Assembly: GCA_003263845.1 (NCBI GenBank)
Contig: JYJN01000077.1
Location: 62,001-126,000 of the forward strand
Length of the DNA: 64,000 nt
Direction of reading: 5' to 3'
Source: Vibrio aestivus
GTDB lineage: Bacteria; Pseudomonadota; Gammaproteobacteria; Enterobacterales; Vibrionaceae
Below are positions 29,327 through 37,973 of this stretch, piece after piece. A model generated the notes under the pieces. That model ran no database searches, was not told the origin of the DNA, and saw only the letters and a list, made by a program, of their open reading frames with translations. A program made the translations under genes and the position numbers. The first letter of the stretch is position 1, and each line of letters opens with the position of its first letter.

Positions 29327-30287
29327 GATTTCTCCTCATCACTAACAAAACAATCGAGAAAAACAGAGCAATGGTCAGTGGCAGACCAAACCACTCTTGC
29401 TGTGGACGCCAAGTCTGTTTAGCTTCATTGATGGGTTCTAAAGCATCTATGGTGTCGTAAATATTGGCAAGCTCGTCGGCATTTCGTGCGCGGAAATATT
29501 GGCCACCAGTCATGGTCGCGATCTCTTCTAATGTTTTCTCATCAAGATCGTGCGCGGTATTGACGGTACGTGTACTAAAGAATTGACGCACTTCCATTTC
29601 ACCAGCACCGACTCCTACGGTATAGATGGTAGTGCCATATTGCTGCGCTATTTCTGCCGCTTCAATTGGGTCAAGCACGCCAGAGTTGTTTGAACCATCG
29701 CTAAGAAGAACCATCACTCGTTGTGGTGCGTCGCTATCGATAAAGGTTTTGGTGGCAAGGCCAATGCCATCGCCAATGGCAGTTTGGTCGCCAATTAGGC
29801 GCAGAACCATCTGGTTGATCTGTTCTGAAATTGTTCGTCGGTCTAATGTAAGCGGTGTTTGTAAGTATGCGTGGTCGGCAAAAAGAACCAAACCTAAGCG
29901 ATCACCTTCTCGGTTTTCAACAAACTGACTCAGCACTTGTTTGACCGCACTCAGACGATCGATGTAGTCCCCATTGTGCTTCATATCGGCCTGATTCATT
30001 GAATACGATAGGTCGACGACTAACATGAGGTCGCGATGTTCCGTATGCACAGTGACAGGTTCACCATACCAAACTGGACGAGCCGTAGCCGTTACTAACA
30101 TCAACCAAACAACAATGGCTAACACTCGAGATGTATGACCAAAGGGCGATTTACTGCCACTTTGAGTTGGCAAATTCGGCAGGTAGATTGCGTGGCGTTG
30201 CTTGACCGATGGTATGAGTTTATATACGAGCAGCGGCAAAGGAAGCAGTAAAAATGCTCCCCACCAAACGAACTCAATGTTCTCCAA
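29319..30287 (-). CDS. BatA-like VWA-domain membrane protein
   Basis: This encodes 322 residues. Two N-terminal helices precede a VWA domain with a complete MIDAS motif ('LMLVVDLSYSMNQAD', then 'GDQTAIGDGIGLATK' and 'VLLSDGSNNSG') and a C-terminal membrane helix. Metal-ion-dependent VWA domains bind protein partners. It lies between the DUF4381 and BatB genes with near-zero spacing, so it is translationally coupled. The frame is intact. Confidence 0.87.
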   Translation of the reverse strand: MENIEFVWWGAFLLLPLPLLVYKLIPSVKQRHAIYLPNLPTQSGSKSPFGHTSRVLAIVVWLMLVTATARPVWYGEPVTVHTEHRDLMLVVDLSYSMNQADMKHNGDYIDRLSAVKQVLSQFVENREGDRLGLVLFADHAYLQTPLTLDRRTISEQINQMVLRLIGDQTAIGDGIGLATKTFIDSDAPQRVMVLLSDGSNNSGVLDPIEAAEIAQQYGTTIYTVGVGAGEMEVRQFFSTRTVNTAHDLDEKTLEEIATMTGGQYFRARNADELANIYDTIDALEPINEAKQTWRPQQEWFGLPLTIALFFSIVLLVMRRNHV

Positions 30288-30288
30288 A

Positions 30289-30759
30289 CTAGCGCCCCCA
30301 CTTTCGCTTAGGTGGAAGCGCTTGGCTTACCCATTGCTGACAGCTTTCAACCAAGGCATTAGCGTCTTCGACAGGTTGCTTTTGGTATAACGCTTGGTCC
30401 CATATTGAGCGATAAGGCGTGAAGATTGGTCTGGTGACTTGCTTGTCGAGAAAGTCGTACCAATCTTGACCAGTTAAATGTGCAATTTCATCTCGTGGGT
30501 AGTAGCTCAGAGCGGCTTGGCGAACAAGTTCGATCGCTTCAGATGGCGTAAGCGAACGCTTGCCACTGAGCATCATCAATGCTGCCTTTTTGGGAGCTTG
30601 GCGACGCTTATTACCGCGAACAAGCAATAAGAAAAGTAGCAGGCAGGTTAATACTCCAGCAAGCGTCGCCCACCAACCCCATGCGAGTGGAAACCAGTTG
30701 GGTACATTTGGAAGAACGATTGCTTCTAGTGGAAGAGGTGTCGTTGATGATTCTGTCAT
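30289..30759 (-). CDS. DUF4381 membrane protein of the MoxR/Bat operon
   Basis: This encodes 156 residues with one strong helix ('WWATLAGVLTCLLLFLLLV') and a helical cytoplasmic domain with 'YYPRDEIAHLTGQDWYDFLD'. This fits DUF4381, a constant member of MoxR-DUF58-VWA operons in gammaproteobacteria. The function is unknown. The next gene starts 1 bp after its stop. Confidence 0.82.
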   Translation of the reverse strand: MTESSTTPLPLEAIVLPNVPNWFPLAWGWWATLAGVLTCLLLFLLLVRGNKRRQAPKKAALMMLSGKRSLTPSEAIELVRQAALSYYPRDEIAHLTGQDWYDFLDKQVTRPIFTPYRSIWDQALYQKQPVEDANALVESCQQWVSQALPPKRKWGR

Positions 30760-30792
30760 TCAATTTATCTCTGATTTTGTTGTTATTATTAA

Positions 30793-31787
30793 TTAACCCG
30801 TCACTTGATCGACTAATGTTTGGTCGGTCGAGAGGTAGTGATAACTCATACCGAGTTGTCGACATCTCTTTTCTAAACTGGCTTGGTGCTGATCAAATTT
30901 GATCTTGAGTTTTTTCCGGTTTTTACTTGATGAAAAATCAAACCACTGCGTTTGATTTCTGTCTGACACACGTTCTATGCCACGAAACTGAGTATGACCA
31001 GATTCTAACGGGTCACCAACATGAACTAAGCGAATTCGATTATGGCGACTCAAGCGGGTGAGCAGAATTTCTTGTTCGGTTTGCGTATTATGCGTTTCTG
31101 AAGCGTGCGTGTTAAAACGACTGAAGTCACTGATAATGACAACTTCACTGCCTTTTGGGCACAAGCGATTTAGGGCTGTCAGCCCATCAGTCATGGAAGT
31201 AGGGTTATCAGTGTTTACGTCGTTTTTGGTGAAGCCTTTTTGAAGCAGTTCTTTATGAAGTAGCTTGCTATGTTCATTCACCAATTGCTGAATGACCTTT
31301 AAAGGGCAGAGTTTCGAGCGCTTGGCTTAACGTCGATAAGCTGAGTGCCTAAGTCGATCACTGCGCCCACTCGGTCATTGTTTGCGGTTGAAAGCCAGCT
31401 AACAAGTGCTGCCATATGAGAGGCGAGCACGGACTTAAGCATGAAAGTAGAACCAAAACGCATGCTGTCACTTAAGTCGATGTAAAGCATCACTGGTTTC
31501 TCTCGCTCTTCTGTATAGAGCTTGGTATGCGTTTTACCTGTGCGAGCGGTAACGCGCCAGTCAATACTTCGAATGTCATCACCCGGTTGATACTGGCGAA
31601 CTTCGGCAAAGTCCATCCCTCGGCCGAGAGCCGAACTTTGGTGCTGCCCGAGCATTTGGCTCCATAAGCTTTTGGCTGGTGGTAACCAACGAAGGCTTTG
31701 CTGTTTATAACTGATCAGCTCTTGTAGAGTGAGATTCACTCCATCCATCTCAATAGAGTGGCGCTGGGCAGAACTATTCGCTTTCAT
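30793..31787 (-). CDS. DUF58 protein of the MoxR operon (frameshifted)
   Basis: This encodes about 331 residues. The N-terminal frame carries the DUF58 motif 'GRGMDFAEVRQYQPGDDIRSIDWRVTAR' and 'REKPVMLYIDLSDSMRFGS'. The second frame carries the VWA-like remainder ('EVVIISDFSRFN', 'LTRLSRHNRIRLVHVGDPLE'). The switch lies near 31315. The ATG overlaps the moxR stop (TAATG), so translation is coupled. DUF58 proteins are putative clients or partners of MoxR ATPases. Confidence 0.8.
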
Positions 31788-32743
31788 TAGGCGCTGCCAA
31801 CCAACGAGAGGAGCTTTTGGATAACTCGATTCGGTGTGATGCCTTCAGCTTGAGCTTGGTAAGTCAGCAATATACGGTGTCGTAACACAGGGTAGGCCAT
31901 GGCTTGGACATCTTCTGGAGAGACAAAATCACGACCAGACAACCAAGCGTGTGCTCGTGCACAGCGATCTAGGGCAATGGTTGCTCTTGGGCTCACACCC
32001 ATTTCGATCCAATCTGCCATCTCTTGTCCGTAATGGATCGGCTCGCGTGTAGCAATCACTAATCGAACAATGTATTGCTCTATTGCGTCAGCCATGTGGA
32101 TGCTGAGCACTTCTTGCCTAGCAGCAAAGATATCCGCTTGGGAAAGGGTTGGCGGTGTTTGTGTTTCAGTCCCCATAGCTTCGCCACGATTTAGGCGAAG
32201 AATTTCAAGCTCATTCTTGGCGTCTGGGTAATCAACTTCAAGGTGCAGTAAGAATCGATCCAACTGCGCTTCTGGCAGTGGGTAAGTTCCTTCTTGCTCT
32301 ATCGGGTTTTGGGTTGCCATCACTAAAAACAGCTCAGGCAGTGGATAAGTTTTTCGACCTGCTGTGATCTGCTTTTCCGCCATCGCTTCGAGCATTGCGG
32401 CTTGAACCTTGGCAGGCGCGCGGTTGATCTCGTCCGCTAGAAGCAGGGAGTTGAAAATAGGACCTGCTTGGAACGTAAATTCACCTGTTTCAGCTCTAAA
32501 AATATCGGTACCGGTTAAATCAGCTGGAAGCAGGTCTGGTGTGAACTGAATTCGGTGGAAATCGCCTTCGATACAGTCGGCTAAGCTTTTTACCGCACGA
32601 GTCTTTGCGAGACCAGGAGGGCCTTCGACAAGAATATGACCATCGGCAAGCAGTGCAACGAGCAGTTGTTTAACCAATTCTTCTTGGCCGATTACTTGGC
32701 CGTTCAAATACTGCTGAAGTTGTTGTAGCGAAACGGACTGCAT
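31787..32743 (-). CDS. MoxR-family AAA+ ATPase
   Basis: This encodes 318 residues with Walker A 'VEGPPGLAKTR', Walker B 'LLADEINRAPAKVQAAMLEAM', sensor 1 'LFLVMATQNPIEQEGTYPLPEAQLDRFLL' and sensor 2 'GVSPRATIALDRCA'. This is the MoxR branch of AAA+ chaperones, which mature or activate VWA-domain partners. It heads the Bat operon. The ATG at 32743 is preferred because GGAGAA precedes it; the longer upstream frame is not needed for the fold. Confidence 0.88.
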   Translation of the reverse strand: MQSVSLQQLQQYLNGQVIGQEELVKQLLVALLADGHILVEGPPGLAKTRAVKSLADCIEGDFHRIQFTPDLLPADLTGTDIFRAETGEFTFQAGPIFNSLLLADEINRAPAKVQAAMLEAMAEKQITAGRKTYPLPELFLVMATQNPIEQEGTYPLPEAQLDRFLLHLEVDYPDAKNELEILRLNRGEAMGTETQTPPTLSQADIFAARQEVLSIHMADAIEQYIVRLVIATREPIHYGQEMADWIEMGVSPRATIALDRCARAHAWLSGRDFVSPEDVQAMAYPVLRHRILLTYQAQAEGITPNRVIQKLLSLVGSA

Positions 32744-33073
32744 AAAGATCTGTTCTCCGTTGAGTTTTCCATTTAGTGGTGAATGCGTCGAAAAAGTTCC
32801 TGAATTCAGTTGAACTTGGGTTCGTTTGAACAACATATGAACAACACGGTATAACATCGTATTATATGGCGTTAGCTGTGCGGACTTACAAGGCTATAAA
32901 TGTATAATTTCACGGGAAATAGTAAACAAACTTTCAAGCTTGAATACTGGTCACGAAACATGATGTTAGCCCTTTAGCTGTCAGGAAAAAATTGATATTG
33001 GCATCTGCGGGGCGAAATAGGTAAACTTCTCCACAGTTTGATTTTTTAGATTTTAGGTAAGTGGTGATTAATC

Positions 33074-33274
33074 ATGAGTGATTTTGAAAAAGAACTTGAG
33101 CAAATGTCTCAAGAGATGGCTGATGAGCCTGAGGTGAAGCTTCCTTCTATTGAAGAGCAAAAGGCCGTGGTTGAAGAACTTAAGCGTCTAGAAGCCGAAG
33201 GTAAGTTAACACCAGAAGTACTAGAACAGCACTTTGGTAAATTCTACACGAAAACGGACACTCCAATTCACTAA
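33074..33274 (+). CDS. Small acidic conserved-looking protein of unknown function
   Basis: This encodes 66 residues, strongly acidic and helical ('EKELEQMSQEMADEPEVKLPSIEEQK'), with a short C-terminal 'LTPEVLEQHFGKFY'. There is no signal peptide or membrane helix. I do not recognise the family. A plausible promoter region lies upstream and a strong terminator downstream, so it looks like a free-standing real gene. Confidence 0.65.
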   Translation: MSDFEKELEQMSQEMADEPEVKLPSIEEQKAVVEELKRLEAEGKLTPEVLEQHFGKFYTKTDTPIH

Positions 33275-33297
33275 GCGTGGATAGCAGATGAAATTGA

Positions 33298-33326
33298 AAA
33301 GGCTGGGTTTTCCCAGCCTTTGTTGT
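33298..33326 (+). terminator. Terminator after the small acidic protein gene
   Basis: AAAGGCTGGG/CCCAGCCTTT with a TTTT loop is followed by a T-rich tail. It may also end the convergent peptidase-like gene. Confidence 0.85.
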
Positions 33327-33340
33327 TTTAATGCCAGTAC

Positions 33341-33987
33341 TTATACCTTTCTTGACACGTGCAGCGCAAACCCTGTCCAAGTTGCGCTAGGGCGTTTGTT
33401 TTGCGACGTTTCCCAATTTTGGATACTGTCCCAGCTGAGAGGATGCTCATCAAGCTCTGTGTCAAGCCACTGTTGCTCGTATGTCACCAAGTAGTGGCTA
33501 GTCATCCCTTCTCCGAGCGGGTAAACAATAATAGGGATTAAAACGTTGTTTTGAGCCTCGGCACTGTCTTCAAAATAGGTAATTGGGCAATTGAGTTTCT
33601 TCAATACTTGAGCCTCAATTGGGTACTCGTTGGCTAAATGCTCTAGGTCGAGTGGTGCCTTGATTAGCAGTTCAACATCAAATCCAAATTGCTGCAGAAC
33701 ATAGGCGACACAAAATAGTGGGTTGAATCCACCTTCCTCGACAAACCCATCCATTGAAAATGGGGAATAGATGCCAGTCACTTTGTAGATCTGCTCTGCG
33801 AGCGTGTCATTATCGGCGGATGTATCGATTTCTACTAAGTCACCAGAGAAATCACATGTCGCTTCATTAAACTTGTTAATTTTAATTACTTGCTTGTTGT
33901 CATCATATATCTGATACACGCGACAATACTGTATGCACCGCAAAGGAAGCTTCCTTCTGGCTGCTTTAAATTGGGTATCGATCCCAT
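33341..33987 (-). CDS. Putative papain/C39-like cysteine peptidase-fold protein (frameshifted)
   Basis: The obvious open frame begins at 33943 but lacks a ribosome binding site. In another frame an ATG at 33987, 6 nt after AGGAAA, reads 'MGSIPNLKQPEGSFLCGAYSIVAC' and then joins the main frame near 33925 ('VYQIYDDNKQVIKINKF'). The joined protein has about 215 residues. Its early 'CGAYSIVA' and later 'GEGMTSHYLVTYE' resemble the Cys and His of papain-like or C39-like peptidase folds. Activity and substrate are guesses. It has no clear signal peptide. Confidence 0.5.
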
Positions 33988-34113
33988 TCTAAGATTTCCT
34001 CTGTAAACTTTGCCAACAAACTAGAATAGCAACGTCGTTATCTCAACGAGTAAAGTCTAAAAAGTGCTGTGATTTCACATAAAGATGATAATAAGAAAAG
34101 TAAGGTGCCTATC

Positions 34114-36174
34114 CTACACCTGATACCTCAGTAGCTTTTCTAAAGGCAGCGAACGTGAATAATACCAACCTTGTATGGTAATGGTGTCATTAACTGGAAT
34201 GAAGTTAAGCTGCTCTTTTGTCTCAACGCCCTCGACCACCACTTCCATTTCTAGCCTTTCCGCAATAGCCACAATACCGGCAAATACCTTTTGGCCTTTT
34301 TTATTGGCGAGGGCATTGACAAAGGCCCGGTCAATTTTGATGGTGTCGATTGGGTACAGGTTTAAGTAGCTCAATGATGAGTAGCCGGTACCAAAGTCAT
34401 CGATATGTATTTTTACCCCCAATTGGTGCAGTCGGTTAAATACGTGCGATAGCTTTTGTTGGTCGGCGAGGAGGGTTTCTTCGGTGATCTCAAAATGGAT
34501 TAAGTGAGCGAAGGGTTTGATGGTATTTTCGATCTCCCTCATGTAGCGATCATCTAGTAGAGTCTCAGGCGTAACGTTAACGGACACCGTCACGCGTAAG
34601 TCGTTTTTCTTCCATCACTTGTATGTCTTTGACCACTTGTCTGAACACCCAAAGATCGACATCTTTCATCAAGTCAGCTTTCTCTAACCAGGGCAAAAAG
34701 TGGAAAGGGGCCACAAGGTTACCTTTGCGGTCTTTACCTCGAATAAGCGCCTCACAGCCAATTAGCTGCTTGTCGATTTGGGAGATTTGCGGTTGGTATT
34801 CAAGGCAGAAATCTTGGTGACTCAATAGCTCAATTTGTTTTTCTAGAACTTGTTGCTCTTTTTGGCTCTGAATGGCTGAAGCGATGGGGTCCGCTTGTAG
34901 GCTAGTCGCCTCTTCTTGGCGGCGGGTGTATGAAGTATCCAAAGCCGCAAGCGCAATCTGGCTATTGCTGTATTGGTTGTTAAGATGATGAATTGCCGGA
35001 AAGTAGATGATGACACCGACAAGTATGTTTAAGGCTTGAATAAGGACGGCGCTTAGGTCTCCCCCCGTTGCTATCCATGCGTTGAGTAGAATCGGAGAGT
35101 TAAATGGCACAGACACCCAAGGAGAGCTCATAATGCCGAGTGACAGTGCACTATAAGCAATGGCGACGTTGGCCATGGGAGCGAGTAGAAAAGACAAAAA
35201 CATCCGCGGGTTTAAGATGATCGGAAGCCCGAACAGTAGGATCTCGTTTACGTTCATGATGCCAATTGGGATACTTGCGATTGCGAGCAGTCTTAGGCTT
35301 TTGTTTTTGCAAAAGAGCAGCATACCAATGACGAGTGAAAGCGTGGCTCCACTCCCTCCAATAAATACAAATGAACCCATGAAGGAAAGGTTCATGTGAT
35401 AGGCGGCTTCGCCTCCAGCCAACACAGTGGTGTAGTTGAGTGCGATACCCTCTTGTAAGAATTCGATGAGAGGCAGAAGGGCGTAGTAGCGTGAATGCCG
35501 AAGAACCATAAAATCGAGTTCAACGCTGAAAAGGTAAGCCCGAAATGAAGCGGGCGGTTGGCGTAGTCTATGCTGAGCAAATTACTCCATGACACCGAAT
35601 CTAGCCCCATCATGACGCTGTAGTTCACAGACAAAACAATCAATGTGGTGATTAACGCGGGAAGGACAAGGTTGAGAGACTCCTTGACCAAACGCCCAGC
35701 CGTTTCCGTTTTAGTCATAAACAGATATTTCTGATTGGCGAAGTAGGCGAGTACTGGAATAGCGTAGAGCGGAGTGAGAATCGCAAAGATAATGTTAAAG
35801 GTGAGTACGGTTTGTTCGTTGGGCACTAGGTGAGTGAGCGTAATCAGGTACATCAAAGACAGCAGAATTGCTGGCGCTCTTGGTAAGCGCCACTGCATTG
35901 CGACAATATAGCTGATCGTTGAGGTCATGAGGTACGGAAAAAAAGCCGATACCGCGCCTTGGAACTGATACAGAAGTTTTACCCAATCAGGACTCGATTC
36001 AGACATGAATTCCGTCAAGCTGGCAACAAAGAGTGCTATAGCAGATACCATTAGCACCGGAATCAGCCAGATGAGGCCTTCTCTAATTGCTTGCATTGAA
36101 GGAAAAATATACTGATTAGCGAGGTTAGATGTTTTACGCCATGAACGATCTACCAAGCTGGTCCTAAACTGCAT
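34114..36174 (-). CDS. PTS EIIC-EAL fusion: putative c-di-GMP phosphodiesterase (two frameshifts)
   Basis: Three frames together encode about 687 residues. The N-terminal 430 residues form a multi-helix PTS sugar-permease EIIC domain, with 'WFFGIHA' and the tail 'LFGLPIILNPRMFLSFLLAP'. A short coiled linker follows, then an EAL domain: 'FCLEYQPQISQIDKQLIGCEALIRGK' (EAL as EAL), 'VSVNVTPETLLDD', 'HFEITEETLL', 'IHIDDFGTGYSSLSYL', 'IDTIKIDRAFV' and 'VVVEGVETKEQL'. Most metal- and substrate-binding acids are present, so it should degrade c-di-GMP, perhaps gated by a sugar. No EIIA/EIIB genes are adjacent. Breaks lie near 35495 and 34585. Confidence 0.8.
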
Positions 36175-36393
36175 TCCTTTGACTCCAAGGAGAAATGTTA
36201 ATCTAATAATAGTTTAGTCAATTGCTAAATGCGGCTTGGTTCGCAATTTTATTTTGGGTGGTCGACAGGGTTCTTATTTTTGATACTTTGATGCAAAACT
36301 CGTTTGACCTAGCCCTAGAGTTCTGTAGAAGGACAGTTAACTGTGTTAGGTGTTGGTGCAGATAGAGAACGCGGATGAAGAATACGCATAAAG

Positions 36394-36420
36394 AAAAAGC
36401 AGCGCGGGTGCGCTGCTTTT
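36394..36420 (-). terminator. Terminator of pyrC
   Basis: GCAGCGC/GCGCTGC with a 4-nt loop is followed on the minus strand by TTTTTCTTT. It lies about 20 bp past the pyrC stop. Confidence 0.85.
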
Positions 36421-36438
36421 GTCATTCAATCTTAAGGA

Positions 36439-37472
36439 TTAGATTGACTTAACTGTCCACTCGATGGTTTCACCACCACGAATTGGTACAACAATATCTG
36501 AACCAAATGGCATCGTTTCAGGAACAGACCAAGTCTCTTTAGTCAAAGTTACCTTATCTTCGTTACGTGGAAGACCATAGAAGTCTGGGCCGTTGTGGCT
36601 TGCAAAAGCTTCTAGATTGTCTAACTTACCTTCTGCTTCGAAGACTTCAGCGTAGAGCTCAAGCGCTGCGTGTGCAGTGTATGAACCGGCACAGCCACAA
36701 GCTGACTCTTTTGCACCTTTAGCATGTGGCGCAGAGTCCGTGCCTAAGAAAAACTTCTTGCTGCCGCTAGTCGCTGCTTCAACAAGCGCTTTCTGATGTG
36801 TGTTGCGTTTCAAAATTGGTAGGCAGTAGAAGTGAGGCTTGATGCCGCCAACCAGCATGTGGTTGCGGTTGTACATCAGGTGATGAGCCGTAATGGTTGC
36901 AGCAACATTTTCGTTGGCATTTTTTACGAAGTTTGCCGCATCTGCCGTAGTGATGTGCTCAAGAACTATTTTTAGGTTCGGGAAGTCATTTACAATTGGT
37001 GCAAGTACTGTCTCTAGGAACTCTTTTTCACGATCAAAGATGTCAACGTCATGGTGAGTGACTTCGCCGTGCACTAGCAGCAGCATGCCCACTTCTTGCA
37101 TCGCTTCTAAAACGTGATAAATCTTTTTCGCAGAAGTTACGCCAGAATCAGAGTTTGTCGTTGCACCCGCTGGGTAAAGTTTAGCGGCAACCACTGCGCC
37201 TGATTCTTTTGCCTTACGAATTTCTTCTGGCGTTGTATTGTCCGTTAAGTATAGCGCCATTAGAGGCTGGAACTGCTCACTTGGCTTCTCTGCATGATGC
37301 GATCGCGGTAAGCGATAGCCATATCTGTGGTCGTTACCGGTGGGATGGTGTTTGGCATAATGAGCGATCGGCCATTGTAGCGGCTGATATCGCGAACCGT
37401 ATCCTTCAGAACTTCACCATCGCGAAGGTGAACGTGCCAGTCGTCAGGACGAGTGATTGTAAGTGTTGTCAT
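36439..37472 (-). CDS. pyrC: Dihydroorotase (frameshifted)
   Basis: This encodes about 344 residues and catalyses the third step of pyrimidine synthesis, carbamoyl-aspartate to dihydroorotate. Zinc and active-site motifs are complete: '[10 protein letters not shown]', 'VAAKLYPAG' (carboxylated Lys), '[16 protein letters not shown]', '[10 protein letters not shown]' and '[20 protein letters not shown]'. The frame is lost near 37290: ATGCAGAG should read ATGGCAGAG, giving '[20 protein letters not shown]'. Because pyrC is a housekeeping gene, this break is very probably a sequence error. A strong PurR box lies 60 bp upstream. Confidence 0.94.
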
Positions 37473-37531
37473 TTTTATGCTCCCACCAAGTTTTATTATG
37501 TGTCTGGAGCCTATTCAAGGGTTTGCAATCA

Positions 37532-37547
37532 ACGCAAACGCTTCCGT
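37532..37547. promoter_or_regulatory. PurR box upstream of pyrC
   Basis: ACGCAAACGCTTCCGT matches the PurR consensus ACGCAAACGTTTTCGT at 14 of 16 positions and lies 60 bp upstream of the pyrC ATG. E. coli pyrC is repressed by PurR, so the site fits both by sequence and by position. Confidence 0.85.
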
Positions 37548-37629
37548 TTAGGCGACGGGATGATAGTGGAAAAGCCTGATCATTTCATCCTATTTTCTGT
37601 AAATGGAAGCGAATGGGTCAAATTGCGTG

Positions 37630-37797
37630 TTATTTCAGCAGCAACCACAGCGCATGAATCATGCCCGGTACAAAGAAGAAAATCGTCAGGATAAGGTTGA
37701 TAAAGAAATCCTTTCCAAAGCCTTTTGAGATGAATACTGCCAAAGGTGGAATTAAAACGCAGATGATGATCATCAGCAGTTTGTTAGTATCGTTCAT
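37630..37797 (-). CDS. Pmp3/YqaE-family small membrane protein
   Basis: This encodes 55 residues with two hydrophobic helices: 'LLMIIICVLIPPLAVFIS' and 'FINLILTIFFFVPGMIHALW'. The 'PPLAVF' turn followed by 'ILTIFFFVPGMIHA' is the signature of the Pmp3/YqaE family, which affects membrane potential or ion leak under stress. The gene lies between pyrC and the MOSC gene and is too short for most gene-length cut-offs. Confidence 0.85.
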   Translation of the reverse strand: MNDTNKLLMIIICVLIPPLAVFISKGFGKDFFINLILTIFFFVPGMIHALWLLLK

Positions 37798-37973
37798 GAT
37801 GTAACTCCAATTAGTCCGTTATAAACCACATTATTATGGGTGAATGACAGAGTTGCAATGTTTATACCCAAAGCTATTAATATTTAAAGCAAAAATGCGA
37901 CAGCTTTGTAGAGGTTATTTAGTTGAGTAACAGGTATCATAGCGAAACAACAATAAGGAAGTGAGGAGCAAGA

